Assembly: GCA_019614645.1 (NCBI GenBank)
Contig: JABWDB010000071.1
Location: 719,001 to 783,000, forward strand
From: Stratiolaelaps scimitus
Taxonomy: Eukaryota; Arthropoda; Arachnida; Mesostigmata; Laelapidae
Length of the DNA: 64,000 bases
Reading direction: 5' to 3'
Both the position numbers and the translations under genes were made by a program. Positions within the stretch are counted from its first letter, which is position 1. The number at the start of each line of letters is the position of its first letter. The notes beneath the pieces were generated by a model. It had not been told where the DNA came from, searched no databases, and saw only the letters and a list, made by a program, of their open reading frames with translations. Shown here in pieces: positions 10,708 to 55,400 of the stretch.

Positions 10708-12189
10708 CCTAGGTAGGCCAAATTACATCTTGGCATGTCTCTGTTTCTTGCTGGGCTCTATATTACTTAGGCGAATATACATAAACAAGGAACAGCGTGA
10801 GACGCGATTAGGTTGAGACAGGCAGAAGGGGACTTCAGAGCGAAACTTCACAGTATCCAACAGCATACTAGTGAACATTGTGGGTGACAAATTCGACTTC
10901 TTCACTTAAGAGTGAGTGCGGAACCAAACTCCGAGATCTTTCACAGTGTCCATTTTATTAAGGGATTCATTTCCAGATCGGCAGTTCCGCCTCCTCGGTA
11001 GTTCCTACTTCACAGATGGGTGACGCCACAATTGTTAACAGGAAGGTTAAGGGACCATGCTCTTCAGTCCATAAACATATCAAGATAGTTCTGCAGAATC
11101 AGGCGTCGTGCGTACTTTTTATAGGCATCATATACGTGATGTTGAACCGGCTAAAGGGAAATACCTTAAATTGAAGTACAGCGAATATGGTTTCGTACGG
11201 TATAGTCTCGAAAGCATCCTTAAAGTCCGTTTATTAAGTTCACAGACACGCCTTCATTTACAAACAGGGCAGTCGAGTTTAGAAACTCTGGGAGACATTG
11301 ATGATCAACCGCTCCTTCAGGTAAGTAAACTGTTGAGAAGATGTTAGGTTCTGCTGTCCAATCTTGTGCATTGTTTGCATAAACTTTACAGATTTTTTTG
11401 TTTTTGGTTTTTTACCCTGGAGGTCCTGTTTCTTGTTCGTAGCTACTTTTGTATCACTTCAAAAAATGGCCTGCGGGCTCCAAGTCCTTAGAGCTACCTA
11501 CACACAATCCCGCTTGACTATCCAGCTAAGGGCAGTTACGACATCAGGACAGATTTATTGTCGACTCCGTAGTATGGGGTAAGCTAAGATGCTGAACGGG
11601 ACAGGTTGAACACTCGACCTTCCTCGAATGATGGCTGAAATATGCAGCCTGCGGGTTTGGGCAGCCCAGTCAAAATGTAACGTTTGAAGTCCTTTAAATC
11701 AGCGACTTCGTATTAATTAACCTCATTCACATAGTGAAGTTAGCCTTACACAAGACTATAGTTTATATAGACTAGGTCTCCGGCTTTTGAGAGAGCGAAA
11801 CATTGAGTTTTAGTAATGTAGTTCCAGACTACTATCTTTAGACATGCTTCAACGATTCACACTAACATGATCATGTTATGTCGTTGTTATGTGGTTCCTA
11901 TAGTTCAATAAGATAAATTGAATTGAACACACTATAGCTCACCGTTCACGAAACATCAGTTTATTCATTAATCGCATTATTAGTGGATAACTTATATACA
12001 AAAGGATATGCTCAATAAAGAAAATCTATTTGTCACATTTGCGTGAGTTATTTTGTGTTCGTACTGCTGTTATCCGGGTTGTGGCATTTTTAATGGGCAA
12101 GCATCATCATAGATTAATGCTTTTAGTTGGTCATTATGAGCACATTCTCTTTCTGTGTATGTGACACCTTCAATATCAAAGGCGCCTCC

Positions 12190-14175
12190 GGATAATAATA
12201 ATAATAAAAATTCTTTATTTGTTTGTGACTTTTGATACTGGTGATGTTATGGAAACGTGATCATTAGCAGAGACTTTCGTGGTTAGTGTTGTTCCCCGAC
12301 ATTCCCGGCTTCTCCACATGGATTCTTATCATCATATTAGTAGTATTATTATAGGTATTATATTCATAATAAATTTGAAGAGTACGTCCATACATACTCC
12401 TTTGACTACGTTTGAGTTACACTTTTTTCTTTCGCACACCAAGGGTCATTTCTTTGTTTGTGAGCTTGCACTTCGTTATATATGTGTTATGATAATTATA
12501 ATAATAATTAATTTACCCTTCACGGGTGACACAGATCTTTTATTATTATGTATTGTTATATACAGGTTCTTAGATCGGCTCACAAGAGCAATGGCCGACC
12601 TAGTAGCTATTTGTAAAACGACTACTGCCATATTAATGTAAGCAGTAATACAGAGCATCCGATGCATTTTAGAACGGTGTTCTCTCTCTCTCTCCCTCTA
12701 TCTCTCTCTCTTTCTCCTTCCACGTCTGTATGTATAATATATAATAGTGTAATAATAATAAACTCCCTACATCTGCTGTATCCAACTTTGAATACTAATT
12801 TACTATAATTTCGCATTAATATTATGCCTACGATCTCGTAAGCAATCGTTGATGATCCTGTTATCCATCTTCTTTGTGTATGAGTGTTTTCTTGTTTGGT
12901 TATTGCCATGGTTATTATTACAAGGTACATACGAATCGATGTCGGCGTGGTCCTTACTCGCCGATTGCTCAATAAACTTGTTAACAAAAAGTCATGATTA
13001 TTATGGCAAAGGATACGGACAAACTGGACCAACCTTGTCGAAATGGTGAATAGAACACACCGATGTTCATCGTTTTAATTGCAGTAGTTCATATCCACTA
13101 TTAATTATCACCAATAACTAAATACCGTACAATGCAACGTGCCAAATAATTCTCGTTATATACTGCTCTATGGTTATATTTTTATGTTAGGGGTGGCTGC
13201 AAGATCCATTGTCTTCCAATCACCAAATATATCATGGCATTTAATAAGAGCGAACCGTTATATATATATATATATGAATTTTAGTCGAATTCCGCTTAGG
13301 CGTCACAAAACTCATACACACCGCCACCTCAGAGTCCTTCATCGAACTTGAAGTCGTTCATTGTCGTTAACAAATAACGACAATGAACATTCATTGTCCA
13401 TGTGACGATGAACATTGACGATCACCATCAACACTGCCTGGATGCATGTGTGTGTGTGTGTTCTCCACGTTCATATTTCATTCATCTAGTTATCTAGGTG
13501 TTGTTATTATTAATAATAATAGTATTATTATTATTATTCACTCACTGCTCACTGCTGATCATTCATCTGTTCATCATGCATACGATCACCACCACGCTTT
13601 ATATAATAATAAATGTTATTATAATGTGGACTTCTCACCTATCCTTGATAGCACTTCTATAATAATCCTATATAATCTCGTTGACCTTCCCCTCTCAATG
13701 CTATCGAGGCACAGGCCGAGGCGACCCAATAGAAAATCAGGGATTTAAGAAGTGATTATTATTATCATGATTATTATTATTATTAATCACTACGTTAAGG
13801 AGCCCTTTTGTGATTAATCGTAAGATGTCATCGACCCACTTGGGAATACTCAATGAATTCCGGGGATGTCGTTATCACTCACGCGGAATTCATATACTAA
13901 TCACCATTTTGTTCTGTTCCTGTTATTATTATTATTCCTTTATCCTTCAGAGTCAGTGTGTCGGTTGTCCTTTCGCTTTCTCGTTCATTGTGACCAATGA
14001 TCTTTCTGGTCGCCTGCTTGAGTCAATCAAAGCATTCATACATTCCATTCAGTCATTTATTCGTACATTCATTGATTCATCCATTAATTTATTTAACCAT
14101 TCAGACAGCTCGATCATCCGTTCGTAAACTGTATTAGTAGTTATGATTATTATTATTATTATTATTAGATGCTGT
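12190..14175. repeat. ATT/TTA-rich low-complexity belt
   Basis: Repeated short ATT, TTA and AAT runs occur at about 12195, 13503-13540, 13755-13785, 13925-13940 and 14145-14170, with a CT tract at 12678-12715 and a GT run at 13445-13462. The density of near-identical AT triplets is far above that of the flanks. Open frames here are artefacts of the repeats. Confidence 0.7.
13356..13388. repeat. Perfect 14-bp inverted repeat, 5-nt loop
   Basis: GTTCATTGTCGTTA, loop ACAAA, then TAACGACAATGAAC. Further partial copies of the arm (ATTCATTGTC, GATGAACATTG) follow directly, so the locus looks like a small cluster of related inverted motifs. Confidence 0.85.
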
Positions 14176-14832
14176 CATAGAATAAAATACGAGATGATGA
14201 TGATGCCAGGTTGAACTGGACGCAAACACAACTGCCGTTTGTTGTTGTCGTCGTCGTCGTTGTTGTTGTTTGAACCAATACACAGAGCCACAACCTACCG
14301 ATCTCAGTGGTCTGTTAATTGGTTTCGTAAGTTTTCATCTCATCTCATTATACTGTGTAATCATCATTCATTGATTTGTATTTATTGGTCATTATACTCT
14401 GCGCAGAAGTAACGCCAAGCGGATCCATGTAAACCGCATACGTGTCAAAGGCGAAAGAGGTAATAATAAAATAGTGCAGGTAAGGCCGAATCAACCAATT
14501 CCATTTTATCTATTTTGTCTTCACCACAGAGAAAGAGAGAGAGAGAGAGAAACGGACTTGTGATGTTGACTTCTAGCTGAATTAACCACCAGGACTCGCC
14601 AATATTATGTGAGTGCTGACACAATGTTATTATTCGATTATCTCCAATTGGGTATGCCGAAGAGACGCGCGAATTTACCAAAATAAGTTCACTTTTTTAG
14701 GAATCTCGTCTGGTTGTGGTGGCTTCCTTTAAAAAGCGCAGTGTCGTCTATGTGGCTATCTATTATAATTATTCGCATCTACAACATTTATACTTCTACA
14801 CGTGACTCCTCTTCAGCACTTTCTGTTGTGTA

Positions 14833-14863
14833 CCCCCCCTCCGCCCCCCACCCCCCCCTCCAA
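14833..14863. repeat. C-tract cluster (G-quadruplex-prone on the minus strand)
   Basis: Three closely spaced runs of six to eight C residues are broken by one to four bases. The minus strand therefore has adjacent G-runs. CT and CA microsatellites follow at about 14960-15085. Confidence 0.7.
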
Positions 14864-16983
14864 GCATGTTGCTGTTCACAGTGTATTATTCAATTCGGAT
14901 TCCTTCTTTCCATGTTGTTGTCGTTATCTTTCTCTGTGGGGTTGTCTATCTCATCAATGTTCTCTCTCTCTCTCTCTGTCTCTCTGCTCAGCTTTTATCA
15001 CCGCTCTCTGTTTTCCTCATCATCATCATCATCTCTCACACACGCTCACCATTTTTTATCTTTATCATTAACGCACACACGCACGTATTCACGTACATGT
15101 GCATAGGTGCGTTCGTACTAATCATCGTTTTTTCCTGTTTTCGTTTTGATATTCATTTATATTTCGTATCATTGCTATCATTCACTCATCCACTTCACAC
15201 TTCATACACTTACTGCACTCCACTCCATTATCTCACATTTCACATATTTGCTCTCCACATCGCACAGTTCGCTGCAACGGCTGCAATCGGTCTGGAATCC
15301 TCAAGTTCAGAAGATTCAGCCAGTTAACTCCTCCCATTTTTCCTTCATAACGCAAACCACGTTGACACACAGCACCCGATATTCGATATTCGCTCGTATC
15401 CACAATAAGCCAATAAACTCAAGCGGGATAATGGCAATAAGGCAAATAGATCGCATCTCTCCTCTATCACAAGGCCTTGGATCGCAAAGAGAAGACCCCC
15501 TATTCACTGCCTCATTCCGTGTACGCAATTCGACCCCCAGCAAATCTCTCTTTCTCTCTCTCTCCCTTTCTAAGCAACTCTTTATCTGTACCACATATGG
15601 CTGCTATTTGTCAAATAGCACTTGGCTCACACAGAATTTCAAAATGATATATTTTTAGTCCCATTGTTTTCCCTTAACATTTCATCTACTTCTACGCTAA
15701 ACAACCTTGTGACAAATCATTTAGTTATCGTCTCCAGACGTGTAATATCATTCGGTGGATCCTCGCTGGTATGACCAGCACCACCAACTTCAAGCCTACT
15801 TTAGGCGGATGGATGTATTTAATAATGGCCGGATATACGAGTGAAGGTACACCATTTAAGAGGTTCAGCTTGAGGAGGTAGATGAGAGATTTTAGAAGTT
15901 AGCTTGAGGAGGTAGTTGCATTTCTGGATGATCCAAAAGGCGGTGAACTAATTGATAGATGTTGATACGTGCGATCAAGGCAAAAAAATATCAAGTCATC
16001 TATGTCTGAGTCAGTGAGTGAGTGTACCAATCAATAATTGACTGATTAAACGTGCAATGGTTAAAGGGCGCAATCAAGCGTCTTTAAACATAGACCAAGC
16101 ATTCTCGTCTCACAGTCGAGGGCGAGCTGTTATCTATTGCCATATTCCCAGAGAATGATTAATGCTACACGGTGGGGAGCACAAGGTCTACCGGGATTAT
16201 ATATATATATATATAGATATATATTATTATTATCGATGTAGTATTCTCTATGGTAGGAATGCGCGAAGCGGTAATAGAATTAGCCAGTGAAACAGTTGAA
16301 TTGAAAGAATATATATTATTGTGTGCCTAGTGCGCGGTGGCAGTTATGTCGCGCTGTGTAATCACAGCAGGAGGGAGCGAGGGAGGGATGTTTCTGGCGG
16401 GCGGGCGTAGCTCAGCAACGCGCTGCGCGATTTCATCGGCTTTTACTTTTTTTTACTAATATTTAGCTCATTGTTATGATTTAATTTTCTCATTTATATA
16501 ATTAGATCCCGCCATATTGATTTTCGCTCTGTTACGTAGAATCTGATCGTACATAATATGTGTGTTACCACAAAAATTCTTACATTTAAAAGCAACAAAA
16601 GTGTTCGATAAAACACAAAGTACGAATGTTGCAAGGCATAACGAATATTTCACACAGTCCGTTATTAGATCGGTATATGGATCTATAGATAGCTTATGTT
16701 TCCATCTGCGCACTGTTGATTTTCCAAGAAGGTGTCAAATGGTGAATGGAATTCAGGTTCAGATGTAAACAAAATATCGATTGAATTGACTGAAATTAGT
16801 CTTTGTTACCGATGAACGCAACACTTTCCCTTCTTGTAACGAACTCATTTTACGTACAGTCCGATCTTACGCAACGAATGTATTTAATAATCGAGCAACA
16901 AATGGCAGCTTATGATTCGTATTAATAATAATCATAGAACGATAACTTTATGGTGATTGAGCGTGAGAGGACTATGGAGAGGC

Positions 16984-47743
<30,760 letters not shown>

Positions 47744-49430
47744 TGTGAAGACGAAAGCTCAAAGTGGCTCCGATAACACGCAGCAACCTCACGTTAACCA
47801 ACGCTGATCTCGTACCTTTTCTTCTTCTTAATTATGAAGATGATGTGATGATAAAGTCTATGCAAACTGATATAGTATTTGTATTATACTATATATGTGT
47901 ATATATACATATATATATATATATGCATATATATGTTGTATATATATACTGTGCTGCTATTACTTATAGCTCTATGGCCGAAGTGACAACTCCTCTTTGT
48001 GCCTATCATCCATCTATTGGTCGAAGATTTAGTATTAAATAATAGTTGTTGTTGTAGTAGTAGTAGTATACTACATCTGTAGCAAGTCTAGTCCGGGAAT
48101 AGTAGCAGCAGTATTTCGTACCGTTTTTGTGCAACGACAGAGGCAAGTGGATGAGTGGGTGGATCGATGGATGAATGGATGGATGGGTGAGTGCTTGCTT
48201 GGTTATTTTCCGAGCAGATTCTCGAGCGAGTAACCGATGAAATGGAGCAGTCCTTTTCTCTCTCTCTCTCTCTCTTTCTTTCTTTTGCTTCTTCTAGCCG
48301 CACCCTATGGGAGTCTGATTACACTTCGGGAGGCTTAGGTGGGTGAAGTCAAAAGGGTGTGAAAACTGCACAACAACAGCTGGCCTTTGTGACAGGTAGA
48401 AGCGTTTCGAATGTGCAACGACGGCAAATACATGGGCGAGACCAGCAGCACCTTATGACGACTATTGATCTGAACTTCCTTTGATCGCTATGTCAACTAA
48501 TGGCACATGGTACGATGCATCGTAAGAGTAACAGCTATGCTGGTATTACCTACCGCTACTTGGCCGCAGGCATTCGAAAACCGAAACGCACTCACACACA
48601 CACACACACAGGCACAATTTTTGTATCCAGGAGCAACAAGGATAAGAGTAAATGAATAACCTTGTTGTGGGGAAAATGAGAATTGATGGGAACACGCACA
48701 AAATTTTACATTCGCCGATTTCCGTGTGGCAGCAGGAGTACACGACGTACTCGTTGCCACGCTCTCCTAGGTCCTTTCCAGCTTCCTCAATCAGTTTGCT
48801 GAATAATACTAATTAGCAACGCTTGCGAGTTGAGATTCGAGGCTGGCAATTCGATTGATAAAATCAGTCGATAGATATCTTCTTCTTTTTCTTTCACATA
48901 ACAGCCACTCATTCGCTCGCACTCTTCACGTCATCCGCTCCATAGCACACAGCACACAACATACGATAGAGGCCAGCCATCTCTTCGACGACGATGACGG
49001 CGGCTGCTGCTACTGCTGCTGCTGTGGCCTAGCCAGGCGTTGAAACGTTTAGCATTCATGCAAAATGTGTAGCCCTGCAGCGGCTCCTTATACTGTTCAA
49101 CCAGCCCCGGCCATCACAATTTCCACCCGTCGCGGTGGTACTACCTTAAGGTAGGCACACTTGAAGAAGAGAAACTGAAAATCCTCTGGCAGCCACTACA
49201 GCTTGTCTTGACTCCTGTTGTCGTTGAGTGGCAGAGTGCTGCTGCTGCTGCTGCCCCTGAGCATCAGCTACCAGCTTACAGCTTGCGTGATAGCTAGCGA
49301 GCTAGCTCACCGTTGTCGCTGCTGCTGCAAGCCGCCGAGCTGCTCCGGCCATCGCCCAGCGTTGCCCGAGTTCTCCTCGCCAATGGAATCCACCCGCTAG
49401 ATTGGCACTCTGTGGTTCGTATCACAAACG
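47744..49430 (-). promoter_or_regulatory. Src42A: Probable Src42A 5' leader and promoter region
   Basis: The sequence immediately upstream of the Src42A start contains a TA-rich array (47893-47950), CT and GGAT repeats (48150-48290), a CA run (48592-48610) and CTG/CGG-rich stretches (48990-49030, 49236-49330). Similar triplet-rich sequence precedes Shaw. The transcription start, any non-coding first exon and its splice sites could not be fixed. ORFs on both strands here are repeat-driven. Confidence 0.4.
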
Positions 49431-52400
49431 TTACTCACCGTACCACAGACTGGACTCAGGGGCGGCACAATTAGTCTACAAAATTGCTATGCATTATATA
49501 AATTGTTAATACATAAAGAGATCTGCTTGGAGAAGCAGGTTCACTTGCAAAAGCGGATTTTGTCTATTTTATAGTTATCTTGTGTTGTTGCCACCAACTG
49601 CAAATAACCAAAATTTTAGCAATATAGTATTTCGCAACCTGTACACTCACTCAGCTTGGCAAATATGAATATACAACACCAGATATATCCAGGCAGTGGG
49701 TACAGTCTAGCTTTTCACATGGAGACAGCTTGATCCTAATGAAACTTGATAAAATTGCTGATCTTATATTATAACATCTTTAGAGAGACTGACTTAACAA
49801 TATCGGAGGCGTATTTGAATTTAATTAATAATAATATTGATGTTATATTGGGGAATATCGATGTTCAAGATCTAGTACGTTTCATCTATGATAAATATTG
49901 AACCAAAAATATTTTTCAGCACAGTAATATTGGTGTGGTATTTAAATGGTCTTTTCTATTTCATTATATCAAAATGGTATTTATATAGTTTTTTCGGTGA
50001 TGGGAATATTAATTTCTCGCATGGAACATTCCCACATTTGACGTGTTCTAAATCATTTTTTAAAATCGGACTTTTTCGTTATTTCCAGTTGCTGGGATTT
50101 CAGCCAGGTAATTATTAAGGGTACTAGTATACCAATGTAAATTTTTATTAAGCGTTGTGACTGAGACAGATAGAACAATCGTCATGTTATATCTCCTGAT
50201 TTTGTAACTAGATTCTCATTCTTCTGTGATAACTTAGCGAACGCATGAAGATTTCCGTGTTGTCCGTGCTAGGTATTAATTGTTGAACTGTTGTCGTTAA
50301 CAGCTCACCAGGTTGTTTACTTTAAAGTGAATGAGTCCCCGTACAGATATGATCACATAGATGCTTATTCCCATATCGACCATGGCTAGGAGGAATACAT
50401 AGAAAGACACGGACCTTTCAGCTCCATGTGAAAGATTGAAATGATATCTATATGGCAGATCGTTTAGTTTCGTGTATTAATAGTTTACCTGTATCAAACG
50501 GTGTCAAATTCCTAATCCGAAGTACGTTTCATCCTTTTGAAAGCCGCTTACCATTTTTATGTCCGGCTAAATAACCCCTTACTTTGCAAAAGTTCGTGTA
50601 ACCAGTGAGGGACACACAAACCGAGAGACTAAGTACTTGTAGCTTCCTTTGTTTATATTTCATACGAGCAGCGATACGCGACCCTTCCTGGGAAACAGAA
50701 CAATCACGTTAGATTGCGAACAATTAGACAATCCCTATGAGGTATTAACCAGTCTGCGTGAAAAGATGAGGGCACGTTCGTGGTAATCCTGATTCTTATG
50801 GTTTTGGTGGCCTGTTATGTATTAAAAATAAATTCACATTTTTATTTTACATGTTCCTCTGATAAGCCTTCCAGGGATGTAGCTTCTGAACGATTTCATG
50901 TTGATTTCTCCCGAATTCGTCTTTTCTAAACTAAAGATTTTCTTGGAACTTTGCTGAGTTGGTTAGTAAGCTCGCCTAATGTTCACTTCGTTTAAGGCGT
51001 TTTAACTTTTTTTCTTCCGATACTTATTGGGCATATATATTTCTAAGTTATATGGGATTAATATATTTCTGACAATATATCATATCAAGCGTGCCGTCAA
51101 GTTACGTTACAGGTTTATGAGCGCCGAAGCCTTGGTGCTTCCTGTTTTGAATACAGCAGGACACCTATGATTTGAAGAAATTCAAAAATAAGTACCGGGA
51201 ACCACCGCAACATAATTGACGGAAGCAAGCTGTGGTCCACTGGGGAGTATGCCACCGTAGTTTAAAGTGCTGAGGCCGAGAGAGGTGACCATCGTCGCTG
51301 AGAGACTATATCGCACCTCGTTTTCGAGTTAGAACCATCACAGACTTTCTCCCATCCTTGAAAGACAGCCTGGGACACTCACACTGGAAGGTCTCTGCAG
51401 ATACTCTGGCATCCTCTCGTTCCTGCAGCTCGAATTGCGATTCAGCTAAGAAAATAACGCGCTGTCAAAAGGCGAAGGACTGTAACTGGGCAACCTTTAG
51501 CCTTGCATCGCTATTTTCTTATATACTACTACATCCCACTGATATACGACTTTCGGGACGCCATACAGCTGTTTAATGAAGCGATACTGTTGGCCTACTC
51601 TACCCGTGAAAATTCATATGCTTAGCAAATTCTAGACTAATAGAATGCGCAGAAGCGTTTTTTATCAGTAAGCGCTCCTGGCAAAATACAGACATCATCC
51701 CGTACAGTCGTACGCTGTGGTCGTACAGGGGTTGTTCTCGTTGTCCACATTGCCTCGTTATTAGTATTTGAGCCATAATATCCTATTTCTTGAAAGTTCT
51801 TCCCTGATTTACAAAGCATTATCCTCTAGGCGAATTTCCAGAAGGATTTTAGTTATCTTCACCATGATCTTGCTTTGTCTCTCCATAAATGATAAGTATA
51901 CTTATAATCTGAGAGCAATATATTTTAAGATTTAAATTGAGAAGCGTACACTCGCATACGATGTGTTTACATAAACTGACACACTCATACATATCTAATA
52001 TAATTTTAAGCGGATGTGTAATCAGAAGACAAACTCCCTCTGAGCAAGAGTTTTTCTACTTATCATGACATTTTACTGTACTTTTATTTTAATAAACACA
52101 ACTCGGTCTCAATTTTCAATGCACAGTCAGATTAGTGATAATTATCTTTTCATTTAGTGCATAAAAAGTTTATTATTAGAACACATTTTAAAACTTTAAA
52201 CCGCATTGATTCAAGAATACACTTAACTTAATACACACACTTAATACACTGCTGTCAGTGTATCCACATAATAGTAATAAAAATAATGAATGGAAGGATC
52301 GTATATCTCTAGTTACACTAAGCTATTGCAAGACTCATTCTACAGCCAAGAAGGACTCTGGTATACTGCACAATATGAGTAAATTCAAATGAATCTTCAT

Positions 52401-55400
52401 ATAATTTCGTGTATATGTCTCCATATATATTATTGTTTCGACCGCGCTGGGCGGGTTTCAATCAACTCTGCATTTACTTAGTTAACTTCCTTCTGTCAGC
52501 TATTTGGGGGGTAACGAGTGAATGCATTTTTGCATTCGCCGGGCGTTCGTACAATTGCCACCAACAACGCGAACAACGTATTTCACGAAGTTCACCTGGA
52601 GTGTGAGAGGAGAGACCACTCAATTAAGAAATTTCTTATAATACTGCGCATTTGAACTTGCACGACGCGCCACGTCGCGCCGCGACACATGACCATTCGC
52701 AAAGCGGCCTGGAGTAAATGCGTATTTCTCCGCCACGGCCCAGTTGATGGTCCTCTACGTGCGTTAGATTCTAGCGCGAGTGTGCGGCAGGTTCCCATCT
52801 GTAACTAGGCACACATCTCAAGAGGCTCACGGTACCATCTGACTGACAAGGTCTTGCAGTATGTCGTCCGGTCCAGCTGCGATGACGATGTAGGCGTCAT
52901 GGGTCTGTTACCAGCATGGCCCATTGGAGAAGTATCGAAGCGCGAGGTCAGCGTCGGGTGGAGTCATAATCGAAACGAGCTCGAGAGAAACGGCGTGAGT
53001 TGTTTGGACGAGATGGCAGACAACACAGCGGTGTTACATCGTCTTAATGCTCTGCCTATCCCGGGTTATCTGTTGGAGCGGTGACGTTGTTCACGACGCG
53101 GGCGATATTTTCGAGCCTTCTGATTCGTTCGATTTGGAAGACCGCAGGTGCAGGTACAATGGGCGCGATGGAGATCCGACATTCAATGGCAGCCAGTGAT
53201 ATGTGGTGTTGTTTAGCCGACGCGATGTTTCTTGCATTTTGACGAAAGGTTTCGCGAACTGGTATCCGAATTATTTGCCAGGGCGGATTTCGCTGGGCGC
53301 TTAGGCATGGGTACAGTATATAACTTGCTATTGTAGGCCAGTGCGTCGTTACTTTGCTACAGTCTTCGTGTCTCCTGGGCAGATAAGGCGCTGCCAGATA
53401 ACACAGGTTTCGTGCATGGGCATCGCGTTCTCGAGGCAAGCGCTATCAGCGAGCGGATCCGTGCAAACACAATGCATAAATTCAAACCCTCGAACGAGCT
53501 GCGCTGCGTCAAATCGGCACTTGCAGCAGCTGGGGTCAACGATGAAATCGTGAGAGTAAGCGACGACTTCACATCATGGTGCCGACTCTCGGGACAGATT
53601 CTGTACGACTCAGCCTCGAAACGGTGTTCATCCTTGAACACCTGTATGTCGTGTGGCGCAAGACGAGAGGATGACCGGTTCTGCTGAACGTCTGAGAATG
53701 AAGCTGAATGTATCAGTAGCACTTACTCCTTGTGCTCTGTGTGAAAACGCAAATATGCGAGCATGCCTTCGATACGCTGCGCAGAAACCTTCCTGTTAAG
53801 CTCGGCCACGCAATCGGCATCCCACTGGTTACCATGAGGGTTAGTACTTGCAATGAGTCTGTAGCGAAGTGCACTCTCCTCGAAGTCGAGGATGGTGGGA
53901 ACGCAAGAGCAGATAGCCGGCTGGCACATGAGCACATGCTTAGCAAGGTCAATGCATAAGCTGTGCGTGGAGAGGACCGATGATTGCCGACGATTCACTA
54001 AGAGCCGCAGACCATTCACGTCACCGGCGGAGTCCCCGCATGACTCTCACCAAGGTGCCCTGCCGCTCTAACTCGATTGAGCCGTAGTTGCTCTCGTAGA
54101 AGCTCAAGCCTAACACAATAGTTAACGCCGTTGATGCCGAGTGACATGACGGAACCTCAGGGTGGGTCCTTGAGTAATCTTGTAAGCGCGATCAACCTCT
54201 CGGGATTAGTCGAGGTGGTGCGCCTACAAAGGAGTTGGGATAATGGTAGTACCGAAGAGAAGCGACCAACAATTACGACGGGTAACACGAACAACTATTT
54301 CACGAATAATAAAATGGTTAAAGTTGGACAACAATTTTCAACCCTCACTTTTTATATATGTCCATGATTCCACGACCTGTCTAAGTCATCCGGTTCTTCA
54401 CAGCAAAAAGAATACAGAAAAGCTAGTTCACTTCCCAAACGTAAATAAACCCACTTCAATACGAGCACATTGGTCGTCAAGAAAAGGAGGGAACAGCATT
54501 AAACCTCGAGGTCCTAATTAAGAGCTTTCAACCTTGCTGGAACTGCTATGTTTCTCGTTGTAGTGAAAGCTGGAGACTGCAAGTTCGCGTCCATTTGCGA
54601 CGTCTTGCTAAGTAGCGAGGGGTTTTGCAATAATTGTAGTAGAAGCAATCGTGAAGGAGCAACGTTCGAATCCTATTGAAATGTAGCCAAAGTCATGCAA
54701 GCCTCATTCTGACTTCAGGTATAGAAGAAGCGAGCCGTCATGTTATTGTATTTATTTATATTTAAATGAAATACATCATCACCCAAGGGGCACCCCCCTC
54801 GGCATCTTCCCTAATTAGGTAACCACAGTCGCATACACGAGTCTTCGGCAAAATTTCTAGAGTTTCTCATAGGATTTGAGGAGATTATCCCTTGGAACTT
54901 CCAGGTCACAAGGTCTGTCATGTCTAAGATTTCCACAGTTGAGTTCGACTCATCGAGCCCATTGGTAGTTTTCCATATCACCACTTAAAAACGTTAGTTA
55001 CAAACCAGTATTTGATAAAGCTAAAATAATACTGAGGATTCTATGCATTATGGAAACAGGCGCACAAAGCTGAACTCGAAGTGTATCATTTGGATAGATG
55101 ACTCAGATGGCTGTATTCCTGTTGGTACTCTCCCACCTCGGGAATGATCCATTACGGAGAACTAGTGCTGAGAGAAGAACAAATATGAGAAAAATTCGGT
55201 AGCACACAATTTGCACATTTGTGTAGTATCTTTATGGAAGAGCAGAGACTCAGTCTAATGTTACAATTTATTTGAATCAATGAACTTCAACAAATGGGTG
55301 TACTGAATTGAAACGAAATAATAATTTACTCTACAATGTTCATACACTACACGAAGCAAATGGCTCACACGGAATAATATATTTTTCTAAGTGACATCTC

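Larger units (their letters stand above)
6017..16983. other. Intergenic region between the unknown gene and Src42A (convergent)
   Basis: No intact gene is visible. It holds a Ty3/gypsy-like gag fossil (7430-8700, minus), a second copy of the 60-bp repeat (10645-10707), a strikingly ATT/TTA-rich low-complexity belt with CT, CA and C-run tracts (about 12.2-15.1 kb), a perfect hairpin (13356-13388) and a tandem copy of AGCTTGAGGAGGTAG near 15868 and 15901. Long open frames at 12.3-15.7 kb are made of repeats (Ile, Ser, Leu and His runs) and show no domain. The Src42A 3' UTR should occupy the right-hand end, where ATTAAA appears on the minus strand at 16883-16888. Confidence 0.6.

Noticed and set aside
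12279..15658. Several 100-170-codon ORFs
   Set aside because: They are Ile/Ser/Leu/His runs produced by ATT, CT and CA repeats.
15866..15915. GAGGTAG strings as a let-7-type microRNA
   Set aside because: The sequence around them does not match let-7 beyond the seed-like core and no hairpin partner is present.
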